DNA of 64,000 nucleotides from Setoptus koraiensis. Its lineage: Eukaryota > Arthropoda. The translations under genes were made by a program, and so were the position numbers. Shown here one piece after another: positions 47,430 to 56,673 of this stretch; position 1 is the first letter of the stretch, and each line of letters opens with the position of its first letter. The notes beneath the pieces were generated by a model. It did not search any database and was not told the origin of the DNA. It saw only the letters and a list, made by a program, of their open reading frames with translations. The stretch is taken from NCBI GenBank assembly GCA_048013815.1, contig CM106586.1, positions 15,934,001 through 15,998,000 on the forward strand, in the 5' to 3' direction.

Positions 47430-50150
47430 CTATATGAAAATATCTTTCTCTTGCTTGGATAAGGCATTGTCTAGCGCAGCTTGTATTTTCGGCGATATCA
47501 GTGGCGCTTGATAGGAGCGTAATGTGCACTTGGGTATAATCAATCTCTCTTCTAGTATGTTCTTGTATCTATAGCGAATATTTGTTCCAATTGTTTCTGC
47601 CACTCTCTCAAATTTACTTCTAGCTCGCAAACTTTCATCATTTCTATATCTGGGCATTGCAATTGGTTTACATGTTGCGTCATTGGTTGCGCTATCGCTG
47701 TTTTGGGCTGCACTTTGACTTGATTGGGTCGCTATTGACGAATCAGACGACGACGACCCTTGTTGTCGGAGAACGGTTAGGAATGGCTTCAAATGACAAG
47801 TGTTATCCTTGTCGTTGTAAACTAATAGTTTCTGCTCAAATAGTCTATCTGAATATTCTTTAGGTATGAAGTTGCTCATTATGAGATACTTCAACTTCAA
47901 CTCTTTCAACAGTACACCTTGTACTTGATCCAACTCTTCTAGTTCTAGCCTGTTTGCATTATGCAACACAGTGATTTCTTTCTTCAGCAATTGAATGTGC
48001 GATTCAATTGATTTCAATTTTGTTGTTTTCATGTCCAACTCTTGCTGCAACGAACTGAATGTTTGCTTTGTCTCAAGCTCCAGTTCCTCTTGTCTACACA
48101 GTTTTAATCTGATATCTTGTTCCATCTCTTTGAAAGTGGCCAATTGCTGACGACGCTTTTCTAGCTCACTTTGTTGCTTATTAGTGTAGCCTTCCATTAT
48201 ATTATCGAGATTGTTAGATTTGTCTAGTATTGTTGTTGTTGTTGTTATTGATTTGGTTGCGCCAATCGCTTCTTGCTGTTGCTGTTTGTTTGTTAAATGT
48301 TGCTCGTCGCCACCATTATACACGCCATTATCTTGACTATTGAGTAATTTACTCTCCAATGATTTCAATTTTGATATTAAACTCTGTAACTCTTTATATT
48401 GCTCATCGTGCTCATTGTTTGTATCTATTTGTCGCTCTGCTCTCGATTGATCTGGAGCTTGTTGTTGCTCATTATGAACCCATAAATCACCGCCATTAAT
48501 GTCACCATTAGACTCATCACTATCAACCGACAATCCTTCCATCTTTTTAGCGTTACAGTTGTCTGAAGTGCTTATTTCGTTTGAGCCGCCATTTTCTTGT
48601 TTCTTTTTCTTTATTGTGGCCAATCTTGTTTTCAATGTTTCAATTTCACGTTGAAACTCTCGCAACAAAGCATCTTTTGGATCTTCGTTAACCCTGGGCT
48701 TGTTTTGTATACATTTGGCTCGGCTTGCATAACTCAACGTGTCAATTGTCTCGTCATAATTATAACTAGCTGGACCTATATTAGCTAACATTAGTGTTTT
48801 GGCATTGCCGCCTAGTGAATCCTGCAATAAACGTGTCAACTTCGAATCTCTATACGGTATGTGTGGTGTATCATTGCTTGATTTGTTTGTATAATCATTG
48901 GAGCTTGCCGACATGAGAGAATTGATTACGTTGCCTAAAGCCGATAGGGATAAATTTATTTTGATTGCTTCCTTTTGACGCTGACCTAAGCTGTTTGTTT
49001 TTCGTTGCCGTTCGCTACCCGCCAAGTCCACCAGGTTCAATTTTCCAACTTTAATCGAGGCTCTATTATCGTTATTTGCTTTTGTACGTGGTAAAATATT
49101 GTTGTTGGTTGAATCGGCGTCAAGCGTTGGTTTGAATTGCTGCTGTTCAATTGTAATCATAAAAATGGCATGAGATCTGGAACTGTGCTCGTTCATATCG
49201 GTGGCGCCAACAGATCTATTCTGGTTACCCACTTTCATGACTCTCTCAATCTCTTTAATTGATTTGCAAACAAACGAAGTCAGGTCTTTGACATAAACAC
49301 CAACTTCCGGATGCTCATGTAGCTCAAGCCTTCTGGAATGATCTTTGCCCAATAAGTCGCGAATCTCTTCTTGATATATTTCCATGTAGCTACTTCTAAC
49401 TAGATATTGTGTAGAAGAATTCTCTGTAATGCGCCGAAATATATGCTCGAACGCCTTGGGTATGATGCCTCGCAAATCTTTGTTCGTTCGGTCTTGATTG
49501 CTTGGATTTACTTGATCTGTGGATTGTCTTGTTGAACTTGCTCGCCGTGTGGATGCTCGTGGAGAATTCAATCCCTCCATTGTGTAGGTTTTTCCTGTTC
49601 CCGTTTGTCCGTATGCAAATATTGTCCCATTGAATCCTTGCAAGACACTGTCCACTATTGGCCGGCACACCTCATTATAGATTTCATCTTGTTCGGAGTT
49701 CCAGCCGAACACCGCGTTGAATTTAAACACTTTCGAATGATTTCTTCTCGTGCTCTTCCTAGTTCCGAGCAGATTGCTTGGCTCTAGATTGGGATTTCTA
49801 ATTATTATTTCGCCACGTTCACAAGCCAACTCGATGATAGATTCGTGACCGTCAGCTATCTCTTTCTCACTCATAGGTCGACATCTCACCGCCACCTTTA
49901 TACATTCGGGCTCGATTGGACAGCTTTTGATCGAGGCTCCGGACACACTCTTTGCACTAGAGATTGGCCTCGAGGAGGAGCCGTCATCCACCGATGACTT
50001 GGTTGTGGATGCAGTGCCCACCGATGAACGGCGCCTCGAAAATGAATTTGTCTCACTACTAGATCTCGAACTCTTTTTTGTCACGCTCCTCACCTCCAGA
50101 GAGGACCTATTTAAAGAAGGTGGCCCAGCTAGAGAAGATGACGTCGACAT
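47430..50150 (-). CDS. KIF3B: Kinesin-2 motor subunit KIF3B
   Basis: Plus-end motor that pairs with KIF3A and KAP3 for intraflagellar and axonal transport. The motor domain covers about 84-480: VAVRCRPM, P-loop GQTGTGKT 181-188, switch I NEHSSRSH 320-327, switch II DLAGSE 375-380, then RVNEDPKDALLREFQ at the neck. KIF3B rather than KIF3A features are VDSVLQGFNGT, YLEIYQEEIRDLL-like YMEIYQEEIRDLL, and the C-terminal RSYQAPLISPKIQAALDNAL. A coiled coil covers about 480-760 with polar Gln/Asn inserts. Odd points: an 80-residue Ser-rich N-terminal extension and two loop insertions in the motor, one of about 25 residues after the P-loop (194-224, Ser/Arg/Thr-rich) and one at 340-366. Length is 906 aa against about 747 in human. 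Single exon. TTTATT (AATAAA on minus) lies just past the stop. Confidence 0.92.
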   Translation of the reverse strand: MSTSSSLAGPPSLNRSSLEVRSVTKKSSRSSSETNSFSRRRSSVGTASTTKSSVDDGSSSRPISSAKSVSGASIKSCPIEPECIKVAVRCRPMSEKEIADGHESIIELACERGEIIIRNPNLEPSNLLGTRKSTRRNHSKVFKFNAVFGWNSEQDEIYNEVCRPIVDSVLQGFNGTIFAYGQTGTGKTYTMEGLNSPRASTRRASSTRQSTDQVNPSNQDRTNKDLRGIIPKAFEHIFRRITENSSTQYLVRSSYMEIYQEEIRDLLGKDHSRRLELHEHPEVGVYVKDLTSFVCKSIKEIERVMKVGNQNRSVGATDMNEHSSRSHAIFMITIEQQQFKPTLDADSTNNNILPRTKANNDNRASIKVGKLNLVDLAGSERQRKTNSLGQRQKEAIKINLSLSALGNVINSLMSASSNDYTNKSSNDTPHIPYRDSKLTRLLQDSLGGNAKTLMLANIGPASYNYDETIDTLSYASRAKCIQNKPRVNEDPKDALLREFQREIETLKTRLATIKKKKQENGGSNEISTSDNCNAKKMEGLSVDSDESNGDINGGDLWVHNEQQQAPDQSRAERQIDTNNEHDEQYKELQSLISKLKSLESKLLNSQDNGVYNGGDEQHLTNKQQQQEAIGATKSITTTTTILDKSNNLDNIMEGYTNKQQSELEKRRQQLATFKEMEQDIRLKLCRQEELELETKQTFSSLQQELDMKTTKLKSIESHIQLLKKEITVLHNANRLELEELDQVQGVLLKELKLKYLIMSNFIPKEYSDRLFEQKLLVYNDKDNTCHLKPFLTVLRQQGSSSSDSSIATQSSQSAAQNSDSATNDATCKPIAMPRYRNDESLRARSKFERVAETIGTNIRYRYKNILEERLIIPKCTLRSYQAPLISPKIQAALDNALSKQEKDIFI

Positions 50151-50752
50151 GTCTAAGTTGATTTTTTTAAATGGTATCTTTTAGTTTGAAACAATGCAAT
50201 TCTTTACTTGTGCCTAATAAGGGTAGATTATCAATTTATATTGTGATCATCAATATATCTTGATACATATATTTTGTTTTTCTTTCTATTTGGCGATGAA
50301 ATTTCAAACAAAATAATTCATCTAACTTAAATTGATGTATGTTACATTATTTAGGTATTTTTTATACATATACATACACATATATACAGAGATATATGAT
50401 TACATAATGACAGTGTACTGCCGACAGTGTAGTCGATTGGTTGACAAGGCAACAGAGGCTGGCTGCTTGTCCGTAGAGCGTGACCCCTATGCTGCTTTGA
50501 ATCCTATAGTTGTCCCGTTTAGTAGTAAGTAATTATATTAGTAATTGTTCCAGGAGCATCTATACTGAAGCGAGTGGAGTAGGTTCTATTTTGACCTGAC
50601 CATTATATAACCTGTGAACTTCATCAACTTGACCTCATTGGTTAACTGTTATTCATGTTCACGATCAAACCTTGAATCCCTCTTTTTTTCTGTATAATAC
50701 ATGAGCTCGAACGAAGAGATAAAAATGCTCTGAATGATCAGATCACAGTCAA
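50151..50752. other. Intergenic, KIF3B to ZDHHC
   Basis: AT-rich 600-bp spacer with TATACATA repeats at 50360-50400. It should contain the KIF3B promoter and the ZDHHC 3' UTR. No gene is seen. Confidence 0.6.
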
Positions 50753-52039
50753 TCAGTAAACTTGCCAATCCATTAGGATTTGTTGTGATTTTGAATTATA
50801 ATGAACGTGCTGCATTTGAGTAGAAACTTGAGATGCGTCTGATTGTATCGGTTGTTGTTGCTGCTGCTGTGGTTGTTGTTGCTGAGACAAATGGTTGGAG
50901 TTTTGTTGGACTGACATCATGATAGGCTGCTGGTTTAGGCTTTTATTGTCACAGTTAGGGATAATTTGATGCTGATGAGATGCAGGCTGCTGTTGCTGTA
51001 AAGATCCGTTATATTTTTGTGGTTGGAACTGCTGTAAATGTTGTTGCTGCTGCTGCTGTTGTTGTTGTTGTTGCTGTAAGTGTTGATTATATATTATTTG
51101 TTGCTGATGTAGGTGCTGTTGTTGCTGCTGTGGATTCAATTGTGTCGTGGGCGGGGGTATTTGTCGAGGTGGCAACAGGGCCATCTGATGCTCCTGTAGT
51201 TGATTGTTTTGATGATTGGTAGCTACTTCGAGATCATTTTCGATTCGGTGTAATCTATTCTTGTGTCTACTCGATGGAGATTTTCTATTTTGGCACCTAT
51301 ACCGAGGAAAATGTGGCCCGCACAACGTATTACACCAATTTGCCCAGCAACCACGAGTGAAAGGATTTTGGCCATTTTGAAATTTTCCAGTCATTTGTTC
51401 ATTGGTGGTCCTTCCTTTCGATACTAACATTACATGGAATATTGTTAGACCATAAATGGGTAAACTGAGAACAAAGTCAACAACCAACAAGCACATTGTT
51501 ACAATAGTGTCTCTATCTCTGATTTTTTCTTTATGATTGACTACGTATATGATGCACCAAGCAAGAATTGTTCCGGCGTGTATGCACAAGAATAATAGGA
51601 AGAAGAAGAAATGACGATAGTTTCTATTTCCTATGCAATTATTAACCCATGGACAATGATGATCGAATGTATCTATACAACTGTCACAAACGCTACAGTG
51701 CGAACATCTAGGTGGCCTGTAAAATCGGCATGTTATACACCATTTCATCCTGACTGATACACCCTCAATACTAATTGTTTTATATAATGGAACCCTAACA
51801 TCATCATCGTCTTTGACCTCATCTGGACTAGATTTTGGAATGATGCCAGGGTCCATGAATTGTGCTAGGAAAAAATTTGAGAATACAAAAAATGTTATTA
51901 TTCCTTGTATTATGGCTATGGGAAAACGATAGTGTTCCTGCAAGTATTGGCATGGAAAGAAGAAGAAGGTAGCCGTGGCTAGTGCCAATATCAGCCAGGC
52001 TACTAGGGCAGGTATAAATTGAGTGTGGCATTTAGCCAT
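50753..52039 (-). CDS. ZDHHC5/8-type palmitoyltransferase with polyGln tail
   Basis: DHHC protein acyltransferase that S-palmitoylates membrane proteins at the cell surface and endosomes. The 428-aa product has four membrane helices (about 9-29, 39-60, 143-168, 181-206) and the Cys-rich domain at 99-148 with catalytic DHHC 126-129. It also has DPGIIP after helix 2 and the TTxE motif TTNEQ 211-215. The run APLYKT-like VPLYKTISIEGVSVRMKWC, CRFYRPPRCSHCS, and TTNEQMTGKFQNGQNPFTRGC identify the ZDHHC5/8 (fly 'app') subgroup. The cytoplasmic tail (about 255-428) is unlike relatives: nearly half Gln in CAG/CAA runs, with no PDZ ligand of the EISV type at the end. Single exon; start context GATATGG. 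Confidence 0.88.
   Translation of the reverse strand: MAKCHTQFIPALVAWLILALATATFFFFPCQYLQEHYRFPIAIIQGIITFFVFSNFFLAQFMDPGIIPKSSPDEVKDDDDVRVPLYKTISIEGVSVRMKWCITCRFYRPPRCSHCSVCDSCIDTFDHHCPWVNNCIGNRNYRHFFFFLLFLCIHAGTILAWCIIYVVNHKEKIRDRDTIVTMCLLVVDFVLSLPIYGLTIFHVMLVSKGRTTNEQMTGKFQNGQNPFTRGCWANWCNTLCGPHFPRYRCQNRKSPSSRHKNRLHRIENDLEVATNHQNNQLQEHQMALLPPRQIPPPTTQLNPQQQQQHLHQQQIIYNQHLQQQQQQQQQQQQHLQQFQPQKYNGSLQQQQPASHQHQIIPNCDNKSLNQQPIMMSVQQNSNHLSQQQQPQQQQQQPIQSDASQVSTQMQHVHYNSKSQQILMDWQVY
51013..51156 (-). repeat. Coding CAG/CAA (polyGln) run in ZDHHC
   Basis: Mixed CAG/CAA tracts encoding the longest Gln runs of the tail. The mixing of codons suggests they are old and moderately stable, not a recent pure expansion. 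Confidence 0.8.
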
Positions 52040-52858
52040 ATCCTTAGGTTTGTTGTTTAAATGGCTATCTGATTAGTTGCTTGTTTATTGCTGTCTCTAC
52101 CATGATGACTGGTCGTTGTTTCAAAAATCTGATCTGGTGAAAATAGAGGCGGTGATATGTACTGTTGTTGTTGTTGCTGTATCTATCTAATAATGTACAA
52201 TGTGCGTTTCAAATGTGTTTTATCAATGCAAATGAGTTTATTCATCCAACAGTAATCACGTCCTATAAGTAATTGGTAATAATAATGATAATAGCATATA
52301 ATAGTTATATAATAACAGTTAATTGAATCTTCCTCCCGTTGCCATACCTCTATTTTTTGGTTACACTACAACACGTTCTCTAATTATTATTTTTGCTTCT
52401 TGTTTGCTCTTTTCTTGCCCATTTACTTTCATTTAGGCACTTACCATTTAGTTGGCTATAGTGGACTGTAGAAGGCGCTGTAACAACACACTGCAACACA
52501 GAACACTGCTAGAAATTGCACATAAACCATTTAAGAAGTGTCATCAGCTCCGGCCACTAGGGCGCCTGTAGGTGTGTAGTACGTGTGCGTGTTACCACAT
52601 TTTTCCACTTGTGTTCACCATGCCAGCTGACGCGAAGCGCATGTTTTGCCAGTCACACACATAGAGAGCATGCCAAGATTTTGTGGATACAAGTGCGACT
52701 GTATCAATCAATCATCATTAAGAATTATTTATTGATCAATAAGATACACCCTGCCATAAATATATCTATATTTGTGTCACAATGACCTTCTGAGCCCCTC
52801 ACTTACTACAGTAGAAAGTAATATTCGCTGCAACTCCCAGGAAATTTAAAAAATCAAG
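52040..52858. other. Divergent ZDHHC/DDX55 upstream region
   Basis: About 820 bp with a GTT run at 52162-52178 and AT-rich spacer. No gene is seen. A long minus-strand open frame starting here and running into DDX55 is an antisense shadow. Confidence 0.6.
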
Positions 52859-54694
52859 ATGCACAACATTGGCGAGGCCATTGTGACAAGGCCCAATCTC
52901 AGTTGGAAACAGTTGGAAATAGATGAAAAGATCAAAGAGATTGTGCTGAAGCAATTCAAATTTGACAAAATGACACCCGTGCAATCGGCAACCATTCCTC
53001 TCATGATGGCCAACAAAGACGTCATTGTTGAGGCTAAGACTGGTAGTGGTAAAACTCTTGCGTTTATTATTCCAATACTGCAAATGATCATGTCCCGTTG
53101 TAAACAAACGACAACTTTGACCACTCACGATGTGCTGGCCGTCATAGTTAGCCCGACTAGAGAGTTGGCCAGGCAGATATTCATTCAATTGAATGTGTTC
53201 ACCAAAAAACCATTGTTGAACAACGAACAACAACCTCACATAAAGACTCAACTTATTGTTGGTGGTTCGGATTCCGGCGTTGATATAAAGAAATATGACA
53301 GATTTGGGGCTAATATCATAGTGGCCACACCAGGCAGGCTGGCTGATCTGTTGGAGCGACCCGATAATCGCTTGGCCGAAAGTATAAGAAAACAACTTGT
53401 TATTTTTATCATGGACGAAGCCGATCAACTATTGACACTTGGCTTCGAGAAAGATCTCTCATCCATATTATCATACCTACCAAAACAAAGGCGGACAGGT
53501 CTTTTTTCTGCAACGCAAACCAAACAACTAGATCAACTCACACGCTCCGGTCTCAGGAATCCCATCAGAGTTAATATGAACAAAGAAGACAACATTAAGA
53601 AGGATGACACAAAAACAATGGTCTCTATGCCGGATAAGTTGGAGAATTTCTATCAAGTTTGCGATACATATGCTCAGAAACTAGTCTTTCTTTTGCAGAT
53701 GCTAGAAAAACAACCCAATTCCAAGATACTTGTATTTATGTCTACATGCGCTCAAGTCGACTATTTCGCCCAGAGTTTGACAGAATTCACGACAACTGTC
53801 AAGCCTGACCAGATCCTCAAGCTGCATAGAAAATTAAAGAACAAGAGGAAAGCTATATTTGATCAATTCAAAAAAAGAAAACATTGCATATTATTAGCCA
53901 CAGACTTATTGAGTCGAGGAATAGATGTACCAGATATTTCTTGGGTCATCCATCTTGATCTACCCGAAAGTCTTGAATCATATGTCCATAGGAGTGGTCG
54001 AAGTGGCCACAAAATTAACATAAGCGGCAATTCATTGCTGCTTCTGGAAAATCATGAGTTGGACTACATAGAAATGTGTAGAAGGAAAGATATAAAATTG
54101 AATAAGCTAAGCGGCAAGCTGACATTCGAAAGCCAATATAAATATACGCAAAATTTATTAGAAAACATGAAGGCTACTGCCAGAAAGGACGCAAAATATT
54201 ATGAATCAGGCATGCAAGCTTTTGTCTCTTACTTGAGATTTTACTCTACAAAATTGTGTCTTAGAAAATTGTTGTATCCCAAACTAGATATAGTGCAATT
54301 GGCCAAAAGTTTTGGTCTATTAAAAGTGCCTAAGATGCCTGAATTGAAGAACAGCTTGCGGCGTATCATGAACGATTTTCAAGCGGATGCAAACGATTTG
54401 AAAATATGTCATGAGCACACTAAATTATTACATCCCGATGGTATAACTAAGAAGAAAAAGCAGCAACATAATGACGCTTCAGACTTGGCCGATGAAGAAA
54501 AATTTGATTCTTGTAGAATTAAGAATGCGAGTAGCAAGGAAAGAGAAAAGTTGAAAAAGTTGAAAGGCAAACGACAAAAGAGAGCTGTCGACGAGTATGA
54601 ATTTGACGAGCTTAGTCGAGACAACAGAATGGTGAAGAAACTGAAGAAAGGAAAGATAAGTGACGCTGAATTTGATGCCTATTTCAATCTGTGA
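52859..54694 (+). CDS. DDX55: DDX55/Spb4-type DEAD-box RNA helicase
   Basis: Nucleolar ATP-dependent RNA helicase for large-subunit rRNA maturation (yeast Spb4). The 611-aa product has the Q motif (MTPVQSATIPL), motif I AKTGSGKT, Ia SPTRELARQ, Ib TPGRL, motif II DEAD, and motif III SAT in RRTGLFSATQTK. Motif V is SRGIDVPDISWVIHLDLP, where most family members have ARGID. The C-terminus matches DDX55: GMQAFVSYLRFYSTK, KMPELKNSL, and the acidic/basic end with MVKKLKKGKISDAEFD. Odd: motif VI reads HRSGRSGHK, where the family consensus is HRxGRxxR, so the last arginine is replaced by His. Single exon. Confidence 0.92.
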   Translation: MHNIGEAIVTRPNLSWKQLEIDEKIKEIVLKQFKFDKMTPVQSATIPLMMANKDVIVEAKTGSGKTLAFIIPILQMIMSRCKQTTTLTTHDVLAVIVSPTRELARQIFIQLNVFTKKPLLNNEQQPHIKTQLIVGGSDSGVDIKKYDRFGANIIVATPGRLADLLERPDNRLAESIRKQLVIFIMDEADQLLTLGFEKDLSSILSYLPKQRRTGLFSATQTKQLDQLTRSGLRNPIRVNMNKEDNIKKDDTKTMVSMPDKLENFYQVCDTYAQKLVFLLQMLEKQPNSKILVFMSTCAQVDYFAQSLTEFTTTVKPDQILKLHRKLKNKRKAIFDQFKKRKHCILLATDLLSRGIDVPDISWVIHLDLPESLESYVHRSGRSGHKINISGNSLLLLENHELDYIEMCRRKDIKLNKLSGKLTFESQYKYTQNLLENMKATARKDAKYYESGMQAFVSYLRFYSTKLCLRKLLYPKLDIVQLAKSFGLLKVPKMPELKNSLRRIMNDFQADANDLKICHEHTKLLHPDGITKKKKQQHNDASDLADEEKFDSCRIKNASSKEREKLKKLKGKRQKRAVDEYEFDELSRDNRMVKKLKKGKISDAEFDAYFNL

Positions 54695-54819
54695 TTTGAG
54701 TAATAATAATTATGATGATAATAATGAGTAATCATTGTTTATTTTACAATATATTGATTAATTTGATGATGCAACAACAGAAATCAACTATATACAGATA
54801 TTCGTTTCGTCTCATTAAC

Positions 54820-55092
54820 TTACTTCTCTGCTTGATAGAAAAAACTCTTGATGTCGTCAATGTATCCATAGGCATCTAGCTTTTGTTCTAGTTTTTGTAT
54901 CTCTTCCAAAGTCAGCCTTAGAATTGACATTCTCGTGGTGCCTTGTTGAGCGTTAGAACAATGTTTCAGTAAGGAATAGCATCTTGCTACACTTTCGCGC
55001 CATCTTGCATCACTGATTCGATGTTTGTTTTTATTGTCCACGAGAAACTCGCACGAAGACGATTGCATCGAGACATCCTCTGACATTTCCAT
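54820..55092 (-). CDS. Unassigned 90-aa protein with bHLH-like helix
   Basis: I do not recognise this protein. It starts at ATAATGG (good context), has 90 codons and ends 126 bases from the convergent DDX55 stop. The first 20 residues are acidic and Ser-rich. Residues about 23-75 contain KHRISDARWRESVARCYSLLKHC, then RMSILRLTLEEIQKLEQKL. This loosely recalls the two helices of a bHLH domain, but the basic region lacks the conserved Asn/Glu/Arg DNA contacts. It could be an inhibitory HLH protein or an unrelated helical protein. Amino-acid composition and codon pattern look coding, and the slot between two real genes supports it. Confidence 0.55.
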   Translation of the reverse strand: MEMSEDVSMQSSSCEFLVDNKNKHRISDARWRESVARCYSLLKHCSNAQQGTTRMSILRLTLEEIQKLEQKLDAYGYIDDIKSFFYQAEK

Positions 55093-55781
55093 TATTGTGC
55101 TTTTTGCGACCGTACTGTGATTGCTTGCTTGACTTTATTTGTTTAGAAACTTGTTCTAACGAGGTAACTTTGTGACAGTGAGCTCGATGAAAGAAACTGA
55201 TTATATCACTTTCGATTACTATGGTTCAGGTGAGTAAGTTGCCGGTGACAAGTTGTCGAAGTTTTTTGTGGAAGGCGAGCAGAAGACGAAGTTTTGTAAG
55301 CGAGACATAAGTTGCGACTGACAGCAAATCAAGAAACACAATCCGAGTTGATCGACTTTTTTACCTACTCATCTCCATCTTGTATTGGCGATGATGCTGC
55401 ATCGTCGTGCATACTAAAAAAGTCAATTGGGGCAAACGATAGTTTGCACCTAACAGTACAACTAACTACAGACGACGGGCTATCGTTTGTGCATATGGAT
55501 GGCGCAATTTTCTTATGCAATATGTAAAATTAAGCGCTAAAAAATGCGCTTGACTTACTTTGCGCGCGCCTGATTTTTTTTTCTTTTTTTTTTCATTTGC
55601 ATCTTGTTTTTTATTCGGATTGTATAATCCGGATAAATCAACACGAAAGAATCAGCGTACGTGAAGCGCATGCAAATGCAGTGTTAGCTCTGGCAACAGG
55701 TATTCAAGCGGTCGCAAGTCGACGCACATTCGCACTGTGAGCACAAATCATTTGATTTGTTCGCTCCCATCAAAGCACAGA
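55093..55781. other. Intergenic upstream of tRNA-iMet
   Basis: AT-rich flank, a T-rich tract at 55575-55595, and short frames without recognisable content (55312-55527). No further gene is seen. Confidence 0.5.
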
Positions 55782-55853
55782 AGCAGAGTGGCGCAGTGGA
55801 AGCGTGCTGGGCCCATAACCCAGAGGACCGTGGATCGAAACCACGCTCTGCTA
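55782..55853 (+). tRNA. tRNA-iMet: Initiator tRNA-Met (CAT)
   Basis: 72-nt cloverleaf that is nearly identical to the animal initiator tRNA-Met. The acceptor stem is AGCAGAG/CTCTGCT with the A1-U72 pair diagnostic of eukaryotic initiators, then discriminator A. The D arm is GTGGCGCAGTGGAAGC. The anticodon stem CTGGG/CCCAG has the three G-C pairs next to loop CCCATAA (anticodon CAT). The T loop is ATCGAAA, with A54 instead of T54, also initiator-specific. No intron. The T arm doubles as the B box (GGATCGAAACC) of the internal Pol III promoter. It sits 135 bp upstream of MRPS28 on the same strand. Confidence 0.97.
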
Positions 55854-55854
55854 C

Positions 55855-55859
55855 TTTTT
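55855..55859 (+). terminator. Pol III terminator
   Basis: Run of five T one base after the tRNA 3' end, the normal RNA polymerase III stop. Confidence 0.85.
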
Positions 55860-55988
55860 GCTTTTTGCTAAATGCCATGTGCATCTTTAAAACACAACAT
55901 GTCCTATTATCTTCATTATCCTCATTGTGCCTTTATCTAGTTAATTGACGATTATTGTCCTCTGGATATCATTGTCTTTCGTGAAAAC

Positions 55989-56606
55989 ATGGCCAGCGGA
56001 ACCACTGTCAAAACATTTGCCTCCTTATTGCGTTCGTCACAATTTATCAAGAGGGGAGACTTCAGAAATTCTATTGTCAATGGGACCATATTTCATATTG
56101 TTAACGACGATCTCTATGTTGATATTGGCCTAAAATTTCATGCCGTAGTCAAAAAACCTCAACAAGACAACAGCCTGTATGTCAGAGGAGCAAACGTTAG
56201 AATGAAGCTTTTACGTTACGAAATAACAGATAGATTTCTAGGACAAGAGACTGACACATCCCTGTTGGAGGCTGACGCCGTTCTAATAGGCCTAAACTGG
56301 ACGCCGGTCGGCAGCAAGGTTTCTAAGGCACCCACGAGGGCAACGTCCACACAAACAGTCAAATGGAAGAATAAGCGAGCGCCAATCGAGCCCGAGCAAC
56401 CAAATAATACTGTGCAAAAGCAACCAAACAATACTATGCAAATGCAACCAACCAATACTATGCAAATACAACCAACCAATACTATGCAAATGCAACCAAA
56501 CAATACCATGCAAAAGCAGCCTGAACAGATAGAGAAAGAGGGAACTCCTCGTTCACAAAATATTGAAAAAACTGTAGATGAGACGGTAGAGAAGGAATCA
56601 AAATAA
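55989..56606 (+). CDS. MRPS28: MRPS28, mitochondrial small-subunit ribosomal protein (bS1m)
   Basis: Component of the mitochondrial 28S ribosomal subunit. The core (residues about 5-105) carries TFASLLRSSQFIKRGD, NGTIFHIVNDDLYVDIGLKFHAVVKKP, and the family signature RFLGQETDTSLLEADAVLIGL, matching human MRPS28 closely. After the core comes an Arg/Lys stretch, then five copies of an eight-residue unit QP(N/T)NT(M/V)Q(M/K/I) at 137-176 and an acidic end. Such a repeat tail is absent in relatives. It comes from a 24-bp tandem repeat (56397-56516). Length is 205 aa. The start is AACATGG. No strong presequence is obvious, as in other MRPS28 with poorly conserved N-termini. Single exon. It converges with COPS3 (67 bases between stops). 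Confidence 0.9.
   Translation: MASGTTVKTFASLLRSSQFIKRGDFRNSIVNGTIFHIVNDDLYVDIGLKFHAVVKKPQQDNSLYVRGANVRMKLLRYEITDRFLGQETDTSLLEADAVLIGLNWTPVGSKVSKAPTRATSTQTVKWKNKRAPIEPEQPNNTVQKQPNNTMQMQPTNTMQIQPTNTMQMQPNNTMQKQPEQIEKEGTPRSQNIEKTVDETVEKESK
56397..56516 (+). repeat. 24-bp coding minisatellite in MRPS28
   Basis: Five copies of a 24-bp unit encoding QPNNTMQ plus one variable residue (K, M or I). It remains in frame. Confidence 0.9.
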
Positions 56607-56673
56607 TATAATTCATGTAGCTACTTGTTGTTAGAACATTATCATCGACGCATTACAAGCATGTTTTTGTTTA

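Noticed and set aside
52799-53428. 209-residue minus-strand frame antisense to DDX55
   Set aside because: Overlaps the conserved helicase domain; it has no recognisable content and is a shadow frame.
55684-55948. Small proteins overlapping the tRNA-iMet gene
   Set aside because: Frames run through the tRNA on both strands; the tRNA explains the sequence conservation.
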